NCBI RefSeq assembly: GCF_017163935.1
Contig: NZ_JABVZR010000001.1
Location: 3,658,001 to 3,722,000, forward strand
DNA length: 64,000 bases
Direction: 5' to 3'
Origin: Novosphingobium terrae
GTDB lineage: Bacteria > Pseudomonadota > Alphaproteobacteria > Sphingomonadales > Sphingomonadaceae
Part shown: positions 1-8,420 of the stretch, piece by piece
How the letters are laid out: each line of letters starts with the position of its first letter
How positions within the stretch are numbered: position 1 is the stretch's first letter
Position numbers and translations under genes: made by a program
The notes under the pieces: generated by a model
What the model was told of the DNA's origin: nothing
Seen by the model: only the letters and a program-made list of their open reading frames with translations
The model's database searches: none

Positions 1-145
1 ACGCAACGGCCTGTGCCTCGGTCCGAGTTTGTGTCTGGGCCAGCGCCATCGTCGGCAGGGCGGCCAGCATGGCTGCCGGCAGGCCGAACCGTACCCCCAT
101 GGACAGGAGGCCCTTGCCGCGGGCCGCGATGTCGATCTGTCTCAT
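1..145 (-). CDS. N-terminus of an exported protein, cut by the window edge
   Basis: Only the first 48 codons are present, read leftwards from an ATG at 145. The residues run MRQIDIAARGKG, then a hydrophobic core around LPAAMLAALPTMALA, then QTQT, which is a classic Sec signal peptide with cleavage after ALA. A second in-frame ATG lies 15 codons in and could also start it. Export is well supported, but the mature protein is outside the window and cannot be named. A TonB receptor is one possibility given how many the region holds. Confidence 0.6.
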   Translation of the reverse strand, partial: MRQIDIAARGKGLLSMGVRFGLPAAMLAALPTMALAQTQTRTEAQAVA

Positions 146-222
146 GTCCCGGCTTTCGTCGATAACCCCTTGGTCCCGCTGGCTTGCTCTAAGCTCTTCC
201 CCGGCGAGACCCGTATCCTTCC

Positions 223-1551
223 TTACCCGGCAAGGCGCCGTCGCACCAGTCCCGGCAAGCACAAGAGTTGCCCGCCCGCGCGCGCGATCAGCAGGATGTA
301 GAAAGAGAGCCACAGGCCGATGTTGCCCCAGGGCGCCGCCAGCCACAGCGCCGCATTGAAGGCCAGGAAAGCGGCGGCCATCGTGCCCAGCATCGCCCGC
401 GCCCAGCCTGCCCCCACAAAGACCCCGTCCATCACATAGGAGGCCACCCCCAGCACCGGCAGGGCGGCGGCCCATGGCGCGATCCGGGTGGCGGCAGCGC
501 GCACCTGAGGGTTGAGCGTGAAGCTGGAGGCGATGTCCGCCCCCGCCACGGCATAGACCAGCGTGATCACCAGCCCCAGCCCCAGCCCCCAGCGCAGATT
601 GGCGCGCACCGCCGCGCGGAAGGCGGGGGCGTCACCCTGCCCTGCCGCCTCGCCGCAGAGGACCTGAGCGGCGGTCTCGAAACCGTCGAGGATCAGGGCG
701 GAGAGCATGAACATCTGGAAGAGAATGCCATTGGCAGCCAGCGTCACGGCACCCGCCTTCGCGCCTGCCCGCGTGAATTCCAGCATCACGCCCGTCAGCA
801 GCAGGGTGCGCAGGAACAGGTCCCGGTTGAGCGCCAGCAGGCGGCGGAAGGGCGCCAGATCGCCCAGCAGCGCGCGGTGCTGATGCAGGCCCTGCCATGC
901 CCCCTGCCTGACCGCCAGCGTGAGAAGAAAGGCGAATTTCAGCCATTCGGAGATCAGCGAGGCGCTGGCCACGCCCTGCACGCCCCAATGCAGGCCCAGC
1001 ACCAGAGTCAGGTCCAGCGCGATATGCACCAGATTGGCGCCCACCTCGGCGGCCAGCACACCGCGCACCTGCCGCTGCCCCACCAGCCAGCCGGTGAGCG
1101 CGCCATTGATCAGCGCGGCAGGCACCGCGCCATAGCGCCGCGCAATATAGGCCCCGGCCAGAACCGAGAGATCCCCTTTTGCCCCCAGCCACTCCAGCCC
1201 CAGCGGCACGATCAGCGGATAGGCCGCCAGCAGCAGCGCGGCGATGGCGCCCGCCAGCAGCGCCGCGCGGGCCAGCGTGGCGGCCTGCTCGCCCGCGTCA
1301 CCCCGTCCGGCCTGTTGGGCGCTGAGAGCGCCAGCCTGTTGGGCGCTAAGCGCCGTGGTACCGGTGCGCAGGAAGTTGAACACCACCAGCAGCGAGGTCA
1401 TGAAGCGCGCGCCCAGCTCCACCCCGCCCTGCGCGGCGGCATCGCCCAGCCGGCCGATCACCCACAGATCGGCCAGACCGAACAGGGCGGTGGCAATGTT
1501 GGTGAGCATGGCCGGCAGCGCCAATGCCCAGATCACGCGTGCCTTCATCAT
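223..1551 (-). CDS. MATE family efflux transporter (DinF-like)
   Basis: This 442-residue membrane protein belongs to the multidrug and toxic compound extrusion family, which exports drugs or metabolites in exchange for Na+ or H+. Twelve hydrophobic segments are spread over the full length and the size is normal. The opening residues (ARVIWALALPAMLTNIATALFGLADLWVIGRLG) are typical of the DinF branch. Two ATG codons in tandem (1551 and 1548) can start it. It begins five bases after the retropepsin gene stops, so the two are probably cotranscribed. Residues near 67-82 contain ALSAQQAG twice in tandem, where relatives have a single copy between the second and third membrane segments. The substrate cannot be told from sequence. 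Confidence 0.88.
   Translation of the reverse strand: MMKARVIWALALPAMLTNIATALFGLADLWVIGRLGDAAAQGGVELGARFMTSLLVVFNFLRTGTTALSAQQAGALSAQQAGRGDAGEQAATLARAALLAGAIAALLLAAYPLIVPLGLEWLGAKGDLSVLAGAYIARRYGAVPAALINGALTGWLVGQRQVRGVLAAEVGANLVHIALDLTLVLGLHWGVQGVASASLISEWLKFAFLLTLAVRQGAWQGLHQHRALLGDLAPFRRLLALNRDLFLRTLLLTGVMLEFTRAGAKAGAVTLAANGILFQMFMLSALILDGFETAAQVLCGEAAGQGDAPAFRAAVRANLRWGLGLGLVITLVYAVAGADIASSFTLNPQVRAAATRIAPWAAALPVLGVASYVMDGVFVGAGWARAMLGTMAAAFLAFNAALWLAAPWGNIGLWLSFYILLIARAGGQLLCLPGLVRRRLAG
1306..1353 (-). repeat. 24-bp in-frame tandem duplication in the MATE gene
   Basis: Two adjacent 24-base units (1330-1353 and 1306-1329) both encode ALSAQQAG. They differ only at synonymous or flanking positions. 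The duplication adds exactly eight residues and keeps the frame. Confidence 0.85.
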
Positions 1552-1556
1552 GCGTG

Positions 1557-3386
1557 TTACGGCGGCGTCAGGCCGAGATGCGTGGCCTGCGCCACGATGC
1601 CGGGATTGGCGGCGGTGACAGCGGCCAGCTCGGCCTTGCCCTCATCCGTCTGACCCAGCCGCAGCTTGGCCAGCGCCTGACCATAGCGCGCCCAGCCCAT
1701 GGCGGGCGCCTGAGCCAGCACCTGCTTGTAACCGTCGAGCGCCGCCTGATTATGGCCCAGCCGCAGCTCGACCAGCGACTGGCTGTCCAGATAGGCGGGC
1801 TTGGGCCCGTCGCGCTTGATCGCCTTGCGGCAGTCCTGAGCGGCTTCCTCCAGCATGGTGCCTGCCAGCCCGCGCGCCCAGCAGCGCAGATTGAGCATGG
1901 AATTGACCTCGCTGTCCTCGGGGTGGAGGCGCATCCAGTCGTCGAGGAAGGGCAAGGCATCGGCAGGCTGGCCGGTCTCGATCAGCATGCTGGCCAGCGG
2001 GCGCACCAGCGTCGATCCGGCGGGAATCTTGCTGCGCAGCGTGGCGACATCGGCCTCACCCTTGGCACGCTCGGCCTTGTCGCGCTGGCCGCGGACCAGA
2101 TGCAGGCGGGCGCGCATGATCAGCACCTCGGGCTTGTCGGGCGCCAGCTGCACGGCCATGTCCAGATCGGTGAGGGCCGTCTCCACCGTGGCGGCGGGGA
2201 CGCGCGCGCCATCCTTCGGGGTCATTTTCGCGCGGGCGCGGGCATAGTAGAAATCGGCGCTGGCCGGGGCATCGGGGGCCATGGCGATGGCCTTGTCCAG
2301 ATCGTCCATGGCGCCGACCGTATCGCCGCGCGTCAGCCGGGCCTGACCGCGCAGGCCATAATCCTGCGCCGTCCTGGGTTCATCCTTGTTTTCGACGCCG
2401 GGGGTGGAGGCCGCGCTCATCTCGCTCAATTTGTCATGCGCGGAAACACGGCCGCCATTGTAGCTGAAATAGATCTTGCGCTGGCTGTTGGCGATCCAGA
2501 GATGATGCGAAAGGATAAAATCCAGCCCCACCAGCATTTCGACCGGATCGCTGCGATCCTCGATATCGCCGTCGATCACCGACATGCGGCTGTTCTGGAT
2601 GCTTTCGGTGCCCACCTGATACAGAGCGACGCGGGCGATCCATGATTCATAGCGCTTGCGCCCGAAGCCGCCCGTCATCCCGTTCGATTTGGCCGCGGCC
2701 GGAGACAGATCGATGCCGGTGCGCAGGGCAGCCTTGCGGCTGATGATCGTGCTGGGCGCGCCAGTGTCCAGCAGCGCCTTGACCGGCTTGCCATTGATCA
2801 TCACGGTGAAGCGGCTTTTGCGGTCGAGCTGGCCTTCAGTGGGCAGCAGCTTCACCTCATTGTAATTGCCGTCTTTCGCCCAATAGGCCATCGACAGTTT
2901 CTGGCAGCTGAGGTTGGGCTTGAGCAGGCCCAGCTTGCCCTGCGCCAGATCGAGATCCAGATCGGCCAGATCCAGCAGATTGGCGCCCAGCAGCCCCATG
3001 CCCATGTCGCTGCCGCCGACGACGAATTCGATGTTGTGCAGCTCGGCCCCCAGAACGCCGAAATCCCGCACATGGGTGACATTGGCCCCTGACGAACCAC
3101 CGATGCCGCTCAGAGTGAGGCCGATCGGCGCCATTTCCAGGGTCAGCCCCATGGCGCTGGCATTGGCCCGCGCCATAACATTGTAGAAGGCACCAGTATC
3201 GAGAATGAAGCGCGTATCGCGCCCATTGATCTTGACCATGGTGGTGGCACGCCCCCCCACAACCTCCACCGGCATTGTGCCATAATTGACGACCTTGCAA
3301 CCATCCGCCCGGGCCGCCTGCGCCGTCATCGTGCAGACCAGCGCCATCATCACGGGCACAGCCCGCCTTCCAATGCTCGATACCAT
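1557..3386 (-). CDS. Periplasmic retropepsin-like aspartic protease with C-terminal TPR repeats
   Basis: The 609-residue product starts with a signal peptide (about residues 1-27, ending AQAARA). Two retropepsin-like domains follow, each with an aspartic catalytic motif: ILDTGAF near residue 60 and LLDTGAP near residue 205. This double-domain form could act as an internal dimer. The C-terminal half (about 330-600) is built of tetratricopeptide repeats, which bind other proteins. Such proteins are known in Sphingomonadales but their substrates are not established. It is the first gene of a likely two-gene unit with the MATE transporter and is divergent from the TonB receptor at 3656. Confidence 0.82.
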   Translation of the reverse strand: MVSSIGRRAVPVMMALVCTMTAQAARADGCKVVNYGTMPVEVVGGRATTMVKINGRDTRFILDTGAFYNVMARANASAMGLTLEMAPIGLTLSGIGGSSGANVTHVRDFGVLGAELHNIEFVVGGSDMGMGLLGANLLDLADLDLDLAQGKLGLLKPNLSCQKLSMAYWAKDGNYNEVKLLPTEGQLDRKSRFTVMINGKPVKALLDTGAPSTIISRKAALRTGIDLSPAAAKSNGMTGGFGRKRYESWIARVALYQVGTESIQNSRMSVIDGDIEDRSDPVEMLVGLDFILSHHLWIANSQRKIYFSYNGGRVSAHDKLSEMSAASTPGVENKDEPRTAQDYGLRGQARLTRGDTVGAMDDLDKAIAMAPDAPASADFYYARARAKMTPKDGARVPAATVETALTDLDMAVQLAPDKPEVLIMRARLHLVRGQRDKAERAKGEADVATLRSKIPAGSTLVRPLASMLIETGQPADALPFLDDWMRLHPEDSEVNSMLNLRCWARGLAGTMLEEAAQDCRKAIKRDGPKPAYLDSQSLVELRLGHNQAALDGYKQVLAQAPAMGWARYGQALAKLRLGQTDEGKAELAAVTAANPGIVAQATHLGLTPP

Positions 3387-3475
3387 CTTGCCCTATCCCT
3401 TTGGCAACACCTTCGATTCATGATGGTTTCTAGCAACTTACAAGCATCTGTCTTGTCATTTCTCGAAACGATAAA

Positions 3476-3524
3476 GAAAGTTGCGTGATGGCCCCCGCCG
3501 CCGCAACAGACGGACGCAACTTTC
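3476..3524. promoter_or_regulatory. 11-bp inverted repeat in the divergent promoter region
   Basis: GAAAGTTGCGT at 3476-3486 is exactly mirrored by ACGCAACTTTC at 3514-3524, with 27 bases between. It lies between the divergent retropepsin and TonB receptor genes and about 130 bp upstream of the receptor start. It could be an operator or an RNA hairpin. An imperfect 7-bp direct repeat reminiscent of a Pho box (CTTACAA, CTGTCTT) lies just before it at 3437-3454, but the match is weak. Confidence 0.45.
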
Positions 3525-3655
3525 TGTACCGCGCATGAATAAGTCACAAAAGCGCAACAGGCTGGTCATATCAGCGCCCCGACAGGACGGTCCCGCCCAT
3601 GCTCCCCGGGCGAGAAGACCGCACGGGTTCTCTCCCTTCATGAGGTGTGTTTTCG

Positions 3656-6061
3656 ATGACGTCTCCCTTTTGCCGTATGCTGGCGCTTGCCTCGGTTTCG
3701 CTGATGCCTTTTGTCGCGCTGTCCGCTCACGCTGAAACGGCCCCCGCGGCCGCAGCGCAGACAGAGCAGGCCACCGATGAAGCGCCGCCCGCCGAGGACC
3801 CGCATGAGGTTGTCGTCTATGCCCGCAAGCGCGCCGAAAACGCGCAGGCCGTGCCGATCCCCATCACCACCCTGTCCGCCAATGAGCTGACCCGCGAAAA
3901 TCTGGTGAACTTCACCGATTTCCAGAGCAAGTTCCCGGCCTTCTCGGTCTATCTGACCAACCCCAAGCAGCTGAACCTTGGCATTCGCGGCATCGGCAAC
4001 AACGGTTTCAACACCGATGGCATCGACGGCTCGGTCGGCATTTTCGTCGATGGCGTCTACACCGGCCGTCAGGGCATGGTCAGCAATGATTTCAACGACA
4101 TCGCTGACGTGGAGCTGCTGCGCGGGCCGCAGGGCACGCTGTTCGGCAAGAACACCACGGCGGGCGCGGTGATCATCAACACGCTCAAGCCCAGCTTCAA
4201 GCCGGGCGTGACGGCGGAGGCCAATGTCGGCAATATGGGCCTCCGCGAGGGCAAGGCCAGCCTGACCGGGCCGCTGATCGACGGCAAGCTCGCCTTCCGC
4301 CTGTCGGGCTATTATTCGGAGATGGATGGCAGCTACAAGAACCTCTACAACGGCCAGTATCAGAATGGCCGTCAGGGTGAGGGTCTGCGCGGCCAGCTGC
4401 TGTTCACCCCCAATGAGAAGCTGACCGTCCGCCTGATCGCGGCGTGGAATCATCAGGGTTTCAACACGATGTCCCCCATCGTGACCCAGATCTACACCCC
4501 CACCGCGCTTCAGGCCCGCATGGCGGCGGCGGGCTATACGCTGAACGCCAGCAATGCCAGCCAGCGCTACATCAACATCGATGCCGCGCTGAACGCCCGC
4601 ACCGATTCCTACACCGGCAGCGGCACCATCGACTACGATCTGGGCACCGCAGGCACGATCACCTCGATCACCGCCTGGGAGCACTGGAAGTGCTGGACCA
4701 ACAACGACAATGACTACACCCAGCTGAACGCCATCCCCGATTACGGCTCGTGCAACAATGAGCAGCAGTTCAGCCAGGAACTGCGCTGGGCCACACCCAA
4801 GAGCCGCCCGATCGAGGCGACTGTCGGCGGCTTCCTCTCGCGCCAGCAGCTGGCGGTGGACAGCCGCATCCGCTTTGGTGACCAATATTACATCTGGGCC
4901 GCCAACCCCTCGGCCACCGATTTCCCCACAGTGGGCGGCAAGACCTGGGCGCAGGGCGCCTATGCCAGCGCCGTGGCGGGCGTGGGCATGAACAGCCATG
5001 CCGTGTTCCACACCAACACCGAAGCGCTCTTCGCCAATGTCAGCTGGCATCCCACTGCGGACCGCAAGCTCGCGCTGGATGGCGGGCTGCGCTACACTTG
5101 GGAAAGCCGCAGCGAGTTCTATTCGGGCATCCTGACCTCGAACACCGGCAACCTCAACGCCGCGCAGATCGCCGATATGTCGAGCGCTGCCGCCAATGCG
5201 GCGATGGGCTCGGTCAACCAGTCGCTGAAGGACAATGCGCTCTCGGGCGAGGGCACGCTGAGCTATCAGGTCACGCCTGACGTGATGCTCTATGCCAAAT
5301 ACGCGCGCGGCTACAAGTCGGCGGGCTTCAACCTGCTGCCGGTGGTCGATCCGCGCATCTTCGCGCTGGGCGGCGGCCAGACCGTGAAGGGCGAGCAGGC
5401 CGACAATTTCGAAGGCGGCATCAAGAGCCAGTGGTTCGACAAGCACCTGCAGATCAACCTGACCGCCTATCACACCAAGGTCAGCAACTATCAGGCCAAT
5501 GAATCGGTGGGCGTGGGCAACACGGCGCTGAAATTCCTGGCCAATGTGGGTTCGCTCACCTCCAACGGCGTCGAGCTGGAAACCGAGGCCTGGCTGCCCA
5601 AGGGCTTCCACGCCAAGGGCTTTGTCGCTTTCGACCATGCCTATTACAGCTCGTTCCACAATTCGGCCTGCCCGGCGGAATACACCGCCCTCTCCTGCGA
5701 CCTGACCGGCCAGCAGGTGGCCTGGGCGCCGAAGTGGACCGCCGACCTGAGCCTCGATCAGACCTTGCAGTTGAATCACAATGTGAAGGGCTACTGGATG
5801 GTCGATGCCAATTGGCGCACCAGCCAGAACACCACCATCACGCTGGACCCGCTGGCCAACATCCCGGCCTATGCGCTGGTCAATGCCCGCGTGGGTGTGA
5901 AGCTGCTGGGCGATGCGCTGGACGTGCAGCTCTGGTCGGACAATCTGCTGAACAAGAGCTATTACATCAACCTGCTGGGCCTGACCAAATCGACGGGCAT
6001 CGCTCAGGGCTATCCGGGCAATCCGCGCAGCTTCGGCGTGCGGGTGCGCGCCAGCTTCTAA
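3656..6061 (+). CDS. TonB-dependent outer membrane receptor
   Basis: A beta-barrel receptor that imports a ligand across the outer membrane using TonB energy. The first ~26 residues form a signal peptide ending SAHA. A TonB box-like EVVVYARKR follows near residue 50, then a plug domain with RGIG, the motif VDGVY and LRGPQGTLFGKNT, then a 22-strand barrel ending in a C-terminal phenylalanine (RVRASF). The ATG at 3656 is preferred over the GTG at 3647 because the GAGG at 3642-3645 is correctly spaced for it; the product is then 801 residues. The next gene on the same strand encodes a PhoD phosphatase, which suggests a phosphorus compound as ligand, but that is inference. The protein type is typical of sphingomonad receptors for unknown substrates. 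Confidence 0.9.
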   Translation: MTSPFCRMLALASVSLMPFVALSAHAETAPAAAAQTEQATDEAPPAEDPHEVVVYARKRAENAQAVPIPITTLSANELTRENLVNFTDFQSKFPAFSVYLTNPKQLNLGIRGIGNNGFNTDGIDGSVGIFVDGVYTGRQGMVSNDFNDIADVELLRGPQGTLFGKNTTAGAVIINTLKPSFKPGVTAEANVGNMGLREGKASLTGPLIDGKLAFRLSGYYSEMDGSYKNLYNGQYQNGRQGEGLRGQLLFTPNEKLTVRLIAAWNHQGFNTMSPIVTQIYTPTALQARMAAAGYTLNASNASQRYINIDAALNARTDSYTGSGTIDYDLGTAGTITSITAWEHWKCWTNNDNDYTQLNAIPDYGSCNNEQQFSQELRWATPKSRPIEATVGGFLSRQQLAVDSRIRFGDQYYIWAANPSATDFPTVGGKTWAQGAYASAVAGVGMNSHAVFHTNTEALFANVSWHPTADRKLALDGGLRYTWESRSEFYSGILTSNTGNLNAAQIADMSSAAANAAMGSVNQSLKDNALSGEGTLSYQVTPDVMLYAKYARGYKSAGFNLLPVVDPRIFALGGGQTVKGEQADNFEGGIKSQWFDKHLQINLTAYHTKVSNYQANESVGVGNTALKFLANVGSLTSNGVELETEAWLPKGFHAKGFVAFDHAYYSSFHNSACPAEYTALSCDLTGQQVAWAPKWTADLSLDQTLQLNHNVKGYWMVDANWRTSQNTTITLDPLANIPAYALVNARVGVKLLGDALDVQLWSDNLLNKSYYINLLGLTKSTGIAQGYPGNPRSFGVRVRASF

Positions 6062-6093
6062 AGCTTGCGCTTGAACGCCATCGCGTAACACAA

Positions 6094-6127
6094 GAGGCCG
6101 GGCTCACCCCCGGCCTCACCTTATTTT
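6094..6127 (+). terminator. Hairpin with T-rich tail between the receptor and phoD
   Basis: GAGGCCGGG and CCCGGCCTC form a perfect 9-bp stem around a six-base loop, followed by ACCTTATTTT. This has the shape of an intrinsic terminator. It ends immediately before the phoD ribosome binding site, leaving no room for a separate promoter, so partial readthrough is likely. Confidence 0.7.
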
Positions 6128-6140
6128 GAGAGACAGTCCC

Positions 6141-7799
6141 ATGGCCCAGATCCCCTTCCTCGACAGGCGCGCATTGATGGCGCTGATGGCGAAAAGCGGG
6201 ATCGGAGCGGGCGCGCTGGCTTCGGGCTGGCCCTTGCTGGCGGCCACCCCATGGCCGCGCAACATAGAGGCCAATCCGCGCTTCACCGATTATCCCTTCG
6301 CGCTGGGCGTGGCCTCGGGCGATCCCGCGCCTGACGGTTTCGTGATCTGGACCCGCCTGTGCCCCCGCCCCGCCGAGCAGCATTACGGCATGCCGCGCGC
6401 ACCTATGGTGGTGAGCTGGGAGGTGGCGCCCGACGAAGCCTTCGCCACCATCATCGCCAAGGGTGAGGCGCTCGCCTCCCCCGAACTGGGCCATAGCGTG
6501 CATGTCGAGGTGGGCGGCCTCTCGCCGGATCGCGTGTGGTTCTACCGCTTCCGCATCGCGGGGCAGGTCAGCGCCGCGGGCCGCAGTCGCACCCTGCCGC
6601 TGCCCGGCGCGCGGGTGGACCGCCTGCGCTTTGCCGTCGCGGGCTGCCAGCATTACGAGCATGGCCATTACACCGCATGGGCCCATATCGCGCAGGAGCC
6701 GGTGGATTTCGTCTTCCACTATGGCGACTACATCTACGAAACCAACGAAAAGGGCGCGGAAACCCTGACCATTCAGGGCAACCCCTTCCCCCGCGCCCGC
6801 AAGCACAACAATGACGAACCCTATTCGCTCGACGATTATCGCCAGCGCTACGCCCAGTACAAGACCGACCCGCACCTGCAGGCCGCCCATGCCGCCGCCC
6901 CCTTCTGGATGAGTCTGGACGATCACGAGATCGACAATGACTGGGCCGACCGCTGGGATCAGGACGGCACGCCTCCGGAGGTCTTCCTCTACCGCCGCGC
7001 CGCCGCCTTTCAGGCTTACTATGAGCATATGCCGCTGCGCCGCGCCGCCATGCCCGATGGCAGCCATATGCAGATGTATCGCGGCGCGCGTTACGGCGAC
7101 CTCATGAACGCCTTCGTGCTGGACACGCGCCAATACCGCTCCGACCAGATCGGCGAGGCCGAAAAACTGCCCGGCGGCGACAAGCTGGCCCCGATGACCC
7201 CCGCCGCCTATGATCCCGCACGCACCATGATGGGCGATGCTCAGGAGCAATGGCTGTTCAACGGCCTCGCCAAGTCTGGCACGCGCTGGAACCTGATCGC
7301 GCATCAGGTGATGCTGATGCATCTGGTGGGCCGCGCGGGCGGTGGCGCGAAGGGGTTCAATATGGACCGCTGGTCGGGCTATATGCACAGCCGCCGCCGT
7401 CTGCTGGCCCATATCGACAAGGCCTGCCCCGGCAATGTCGTCACCGTCAGTGGCGACGCGCATCGCCATTATGCGGGGGATGTGGTGCAGGATGAGGGTG
7501 CCCCCCAAACCGACTGGCGCGCCAAGCCCGGCAAGGTGATCACCACCGAATTTCTCGGCACCTCGGTCTCTTCGGGCGACGATGGCATGGGGGAATTGAA
7601 CACGCCGCAGCAGCTGGCGGACAATCCGGTGCTGAAGGCCACCATCGACCGGCGCGGCTATGTGCTGTGCGATATGGGGCGCGATCTGTTCCACGCCGAT
7701 CTGAAAGTGATCGACCGCGTGTCGTCACCGGGCGGCACGCTCTCCACCTATGCCAGCTTTGCTGTCGAGCGCGGCCATCCGGGGATGCATAAAGCTTGA
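6141..7799 (+). CDS. phoD: PhoD-type alkaline phosphatase/phosphodiesterase
   Basis: A 552-residue metallophosphoesterase of the PhoD family that releases phosphate from organic monoesters or diesters in the periplasm. The N-terminal segment FLDRRALMALMAKSGIGAGALASG has a paired arginine and a hydrophobic stretch, resembling a degenerate Tat signal. The Ig-like PhoD N-domain (YPFALGVASGDPAPDGFVIWTRL) comes next, then the catalytic core with CQHYEHGHYTAW, HYGDYIYE, DDHEIDNDW and SGDAHRHYAG, which hold the metal ligands. An in-frame TTG at 6126 exists, but the ATG at 6141 has the better-spaced GAGAG. It follows the TonB receptor closely and may work with it in phosphorus scavenging. Confidence 0.88.
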   Translation: MAQIPFLDRRALMALMAKSGIGAGALASGWPLLAATPWPRNIEANPRFTDYPFALGVASGDPAPDGFVIWTRLCPRPAEQHYGMPRAPMVVSWEVAPDEAFATIIAKGEALASPELGHSVHVEVGGLSPDRVWFYRFRIAGQVSAAGRSRTLPLPGARVDRLRFAVAGCQHYEHGHYTAWAHIAQEPVDFVFHYGDYIYETNEKGAETLTIQGNPFPRARKHNNDEPYSLDDYRQRYAQYKTDPHLQAAHAAAPFWMSLDDHEIDNDWADRWDQDGTPPEVFLYRRAAAFQAYYEHMPLRRAAMPDGSHMQMYRGARYGDLMNAFVLDTRQYRSDQIGEAEKLPGGDKLAPMTPAAYDPARTMMGDAQEQWLFNGLAKSGTRWNLIAHQVMLMHLVGRAGGGAKGFNMDRWSGYMHSRRRLLAHIDKACPGNVVTVSGDAHRHYAGDVVQDEGAPQTDWRAKPGKVITTEFLGTSVSSGDDGMGELNTPQQLADNPVLKATIDRRGYVLCDMGRDLFHADLKVIDRVSSPGGTLSTYASFAVERGHPGMHKA

Positions 7800-7806
7800 G
7801 ACAGGC

Positions 7807-7826
7807 GCCCCGGTGCGAACCGGGGC
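7807..7826. terminator. Hairpin between the convergent phoD and rrf2-type genes
   Basis: GCCCCGGT and ACCGGGGC form a perfect 8-bp stem closed by a GCGA tetraloop. It lies eight bases after the phoD stop and seven before the end of the opposing regulator gene. There is no clear T-run, so it may act as a bidirectional transcript end. Confidence 0.55.
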
Positions 7827-7832
7827 AAAGGC

Positions 7833-8330
7833 TCAGGCCGAAGCCGGGCGAACCTTGTCCAGCGCCTGATCGATGTCGAGATCGTCGCCCGGCGCGTCAG
7901 CCCCGGCCAGAATATCGACCAGACCCGCCGCATCGGCCAGCGTGCGGTGATCCAGCACGGCGGCCAGCTGCGTGCGTGCCTCGATCATGATGCGGCGCAG
8001 GGCGCAGGCAGCCTCATCGGTGCAGTCGAGGCAGCGGCGGTAGAACTTCTGGCTGGCGCAATGGACCAGCGCCAGCGGCCCGTCCGTCACCCGCATCACC
8101 TCGGTAAAGCTGATCTGCTCGGCGGGGCGCGCCAGCACATAGCCGCCCGCCTTGCCGCGCGTGCTGTGAACGATGCCCGCCAGCTTCAGATCGAGCAAAA
8201 TCGCTTCGAGAAATTTGCGAGGAATGTTGGCACCCGCGGCGATTTCCGCGCTGGGATAGGGCTTGCTCCCATCCTTGCCTGCCAGATAGATCAGCGCCTT
8301 CAATGCATAGCGCGATTGCTGCGATAGCAT
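7833..8330 (-). CDS. Rrf2 family transcriptional regulator
   Basis: A 165-residue Rrf2-type regulator. The N-terminal winged helix (MLSQQSRYALKALIYLA, AGANIPRKFLEAILLDL, STRGKAGGYVLARP) is clear. Four cysteines follow in the segment HCASQKFYRRCLDCTDEAAC, in the region where IscR and NsrR ligate an iron-sulfur cluster. Cluster binding is therefore plausible, although the spacing is not identical to IscR. The ATG at 8330 is chosen because GGAGG lies about nine bases upstream and the family always begins here; a longer reading from 8384 adds an unrelated tail. No iron-sulfur assembly genes are nearby, so its targets are unknown. Confidence 0.85.
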   Translation of the reverse strand: MLSQQSRYALKALIYLAGKDGSKPYPSAEIAAGANIPRKFLEAILLDLKLAGIVHSTRGKAGGYVLARPAEQISFTEVMRVTDGPLALVHCASQKFYRRCLDCTDEAACALRRIMIEARTQLAAVLDHRTLADAAGLVDILAGADAPGDDLDIDQALDKVRPASA

Positions 8331-8420
8331 GAAAGCCCGCCTCCGTTCTTTGCGCGCCATAGGCGGTTTCGCAGGGCAAAGCAAGCGGTCGCGCAGCGTG
8401 GCGCGCCCGCAAGGGCGGGA

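Noticed and set aside
3437..3454. Pho box upstream of the receptor-phoD pair
   Set aside because: The two 7-bp units match the consensus too poorly to list as a feature; mentioned only as a weak possibility.
3638..6091. An 817-codon frame antisense to the first TonB receptor, and similar long antisense frames over the RND permease and siderophore receptor
   Set aside because: Same composition artefact. The plus-strand receptor has signal peptide, plug and barrel motifs.
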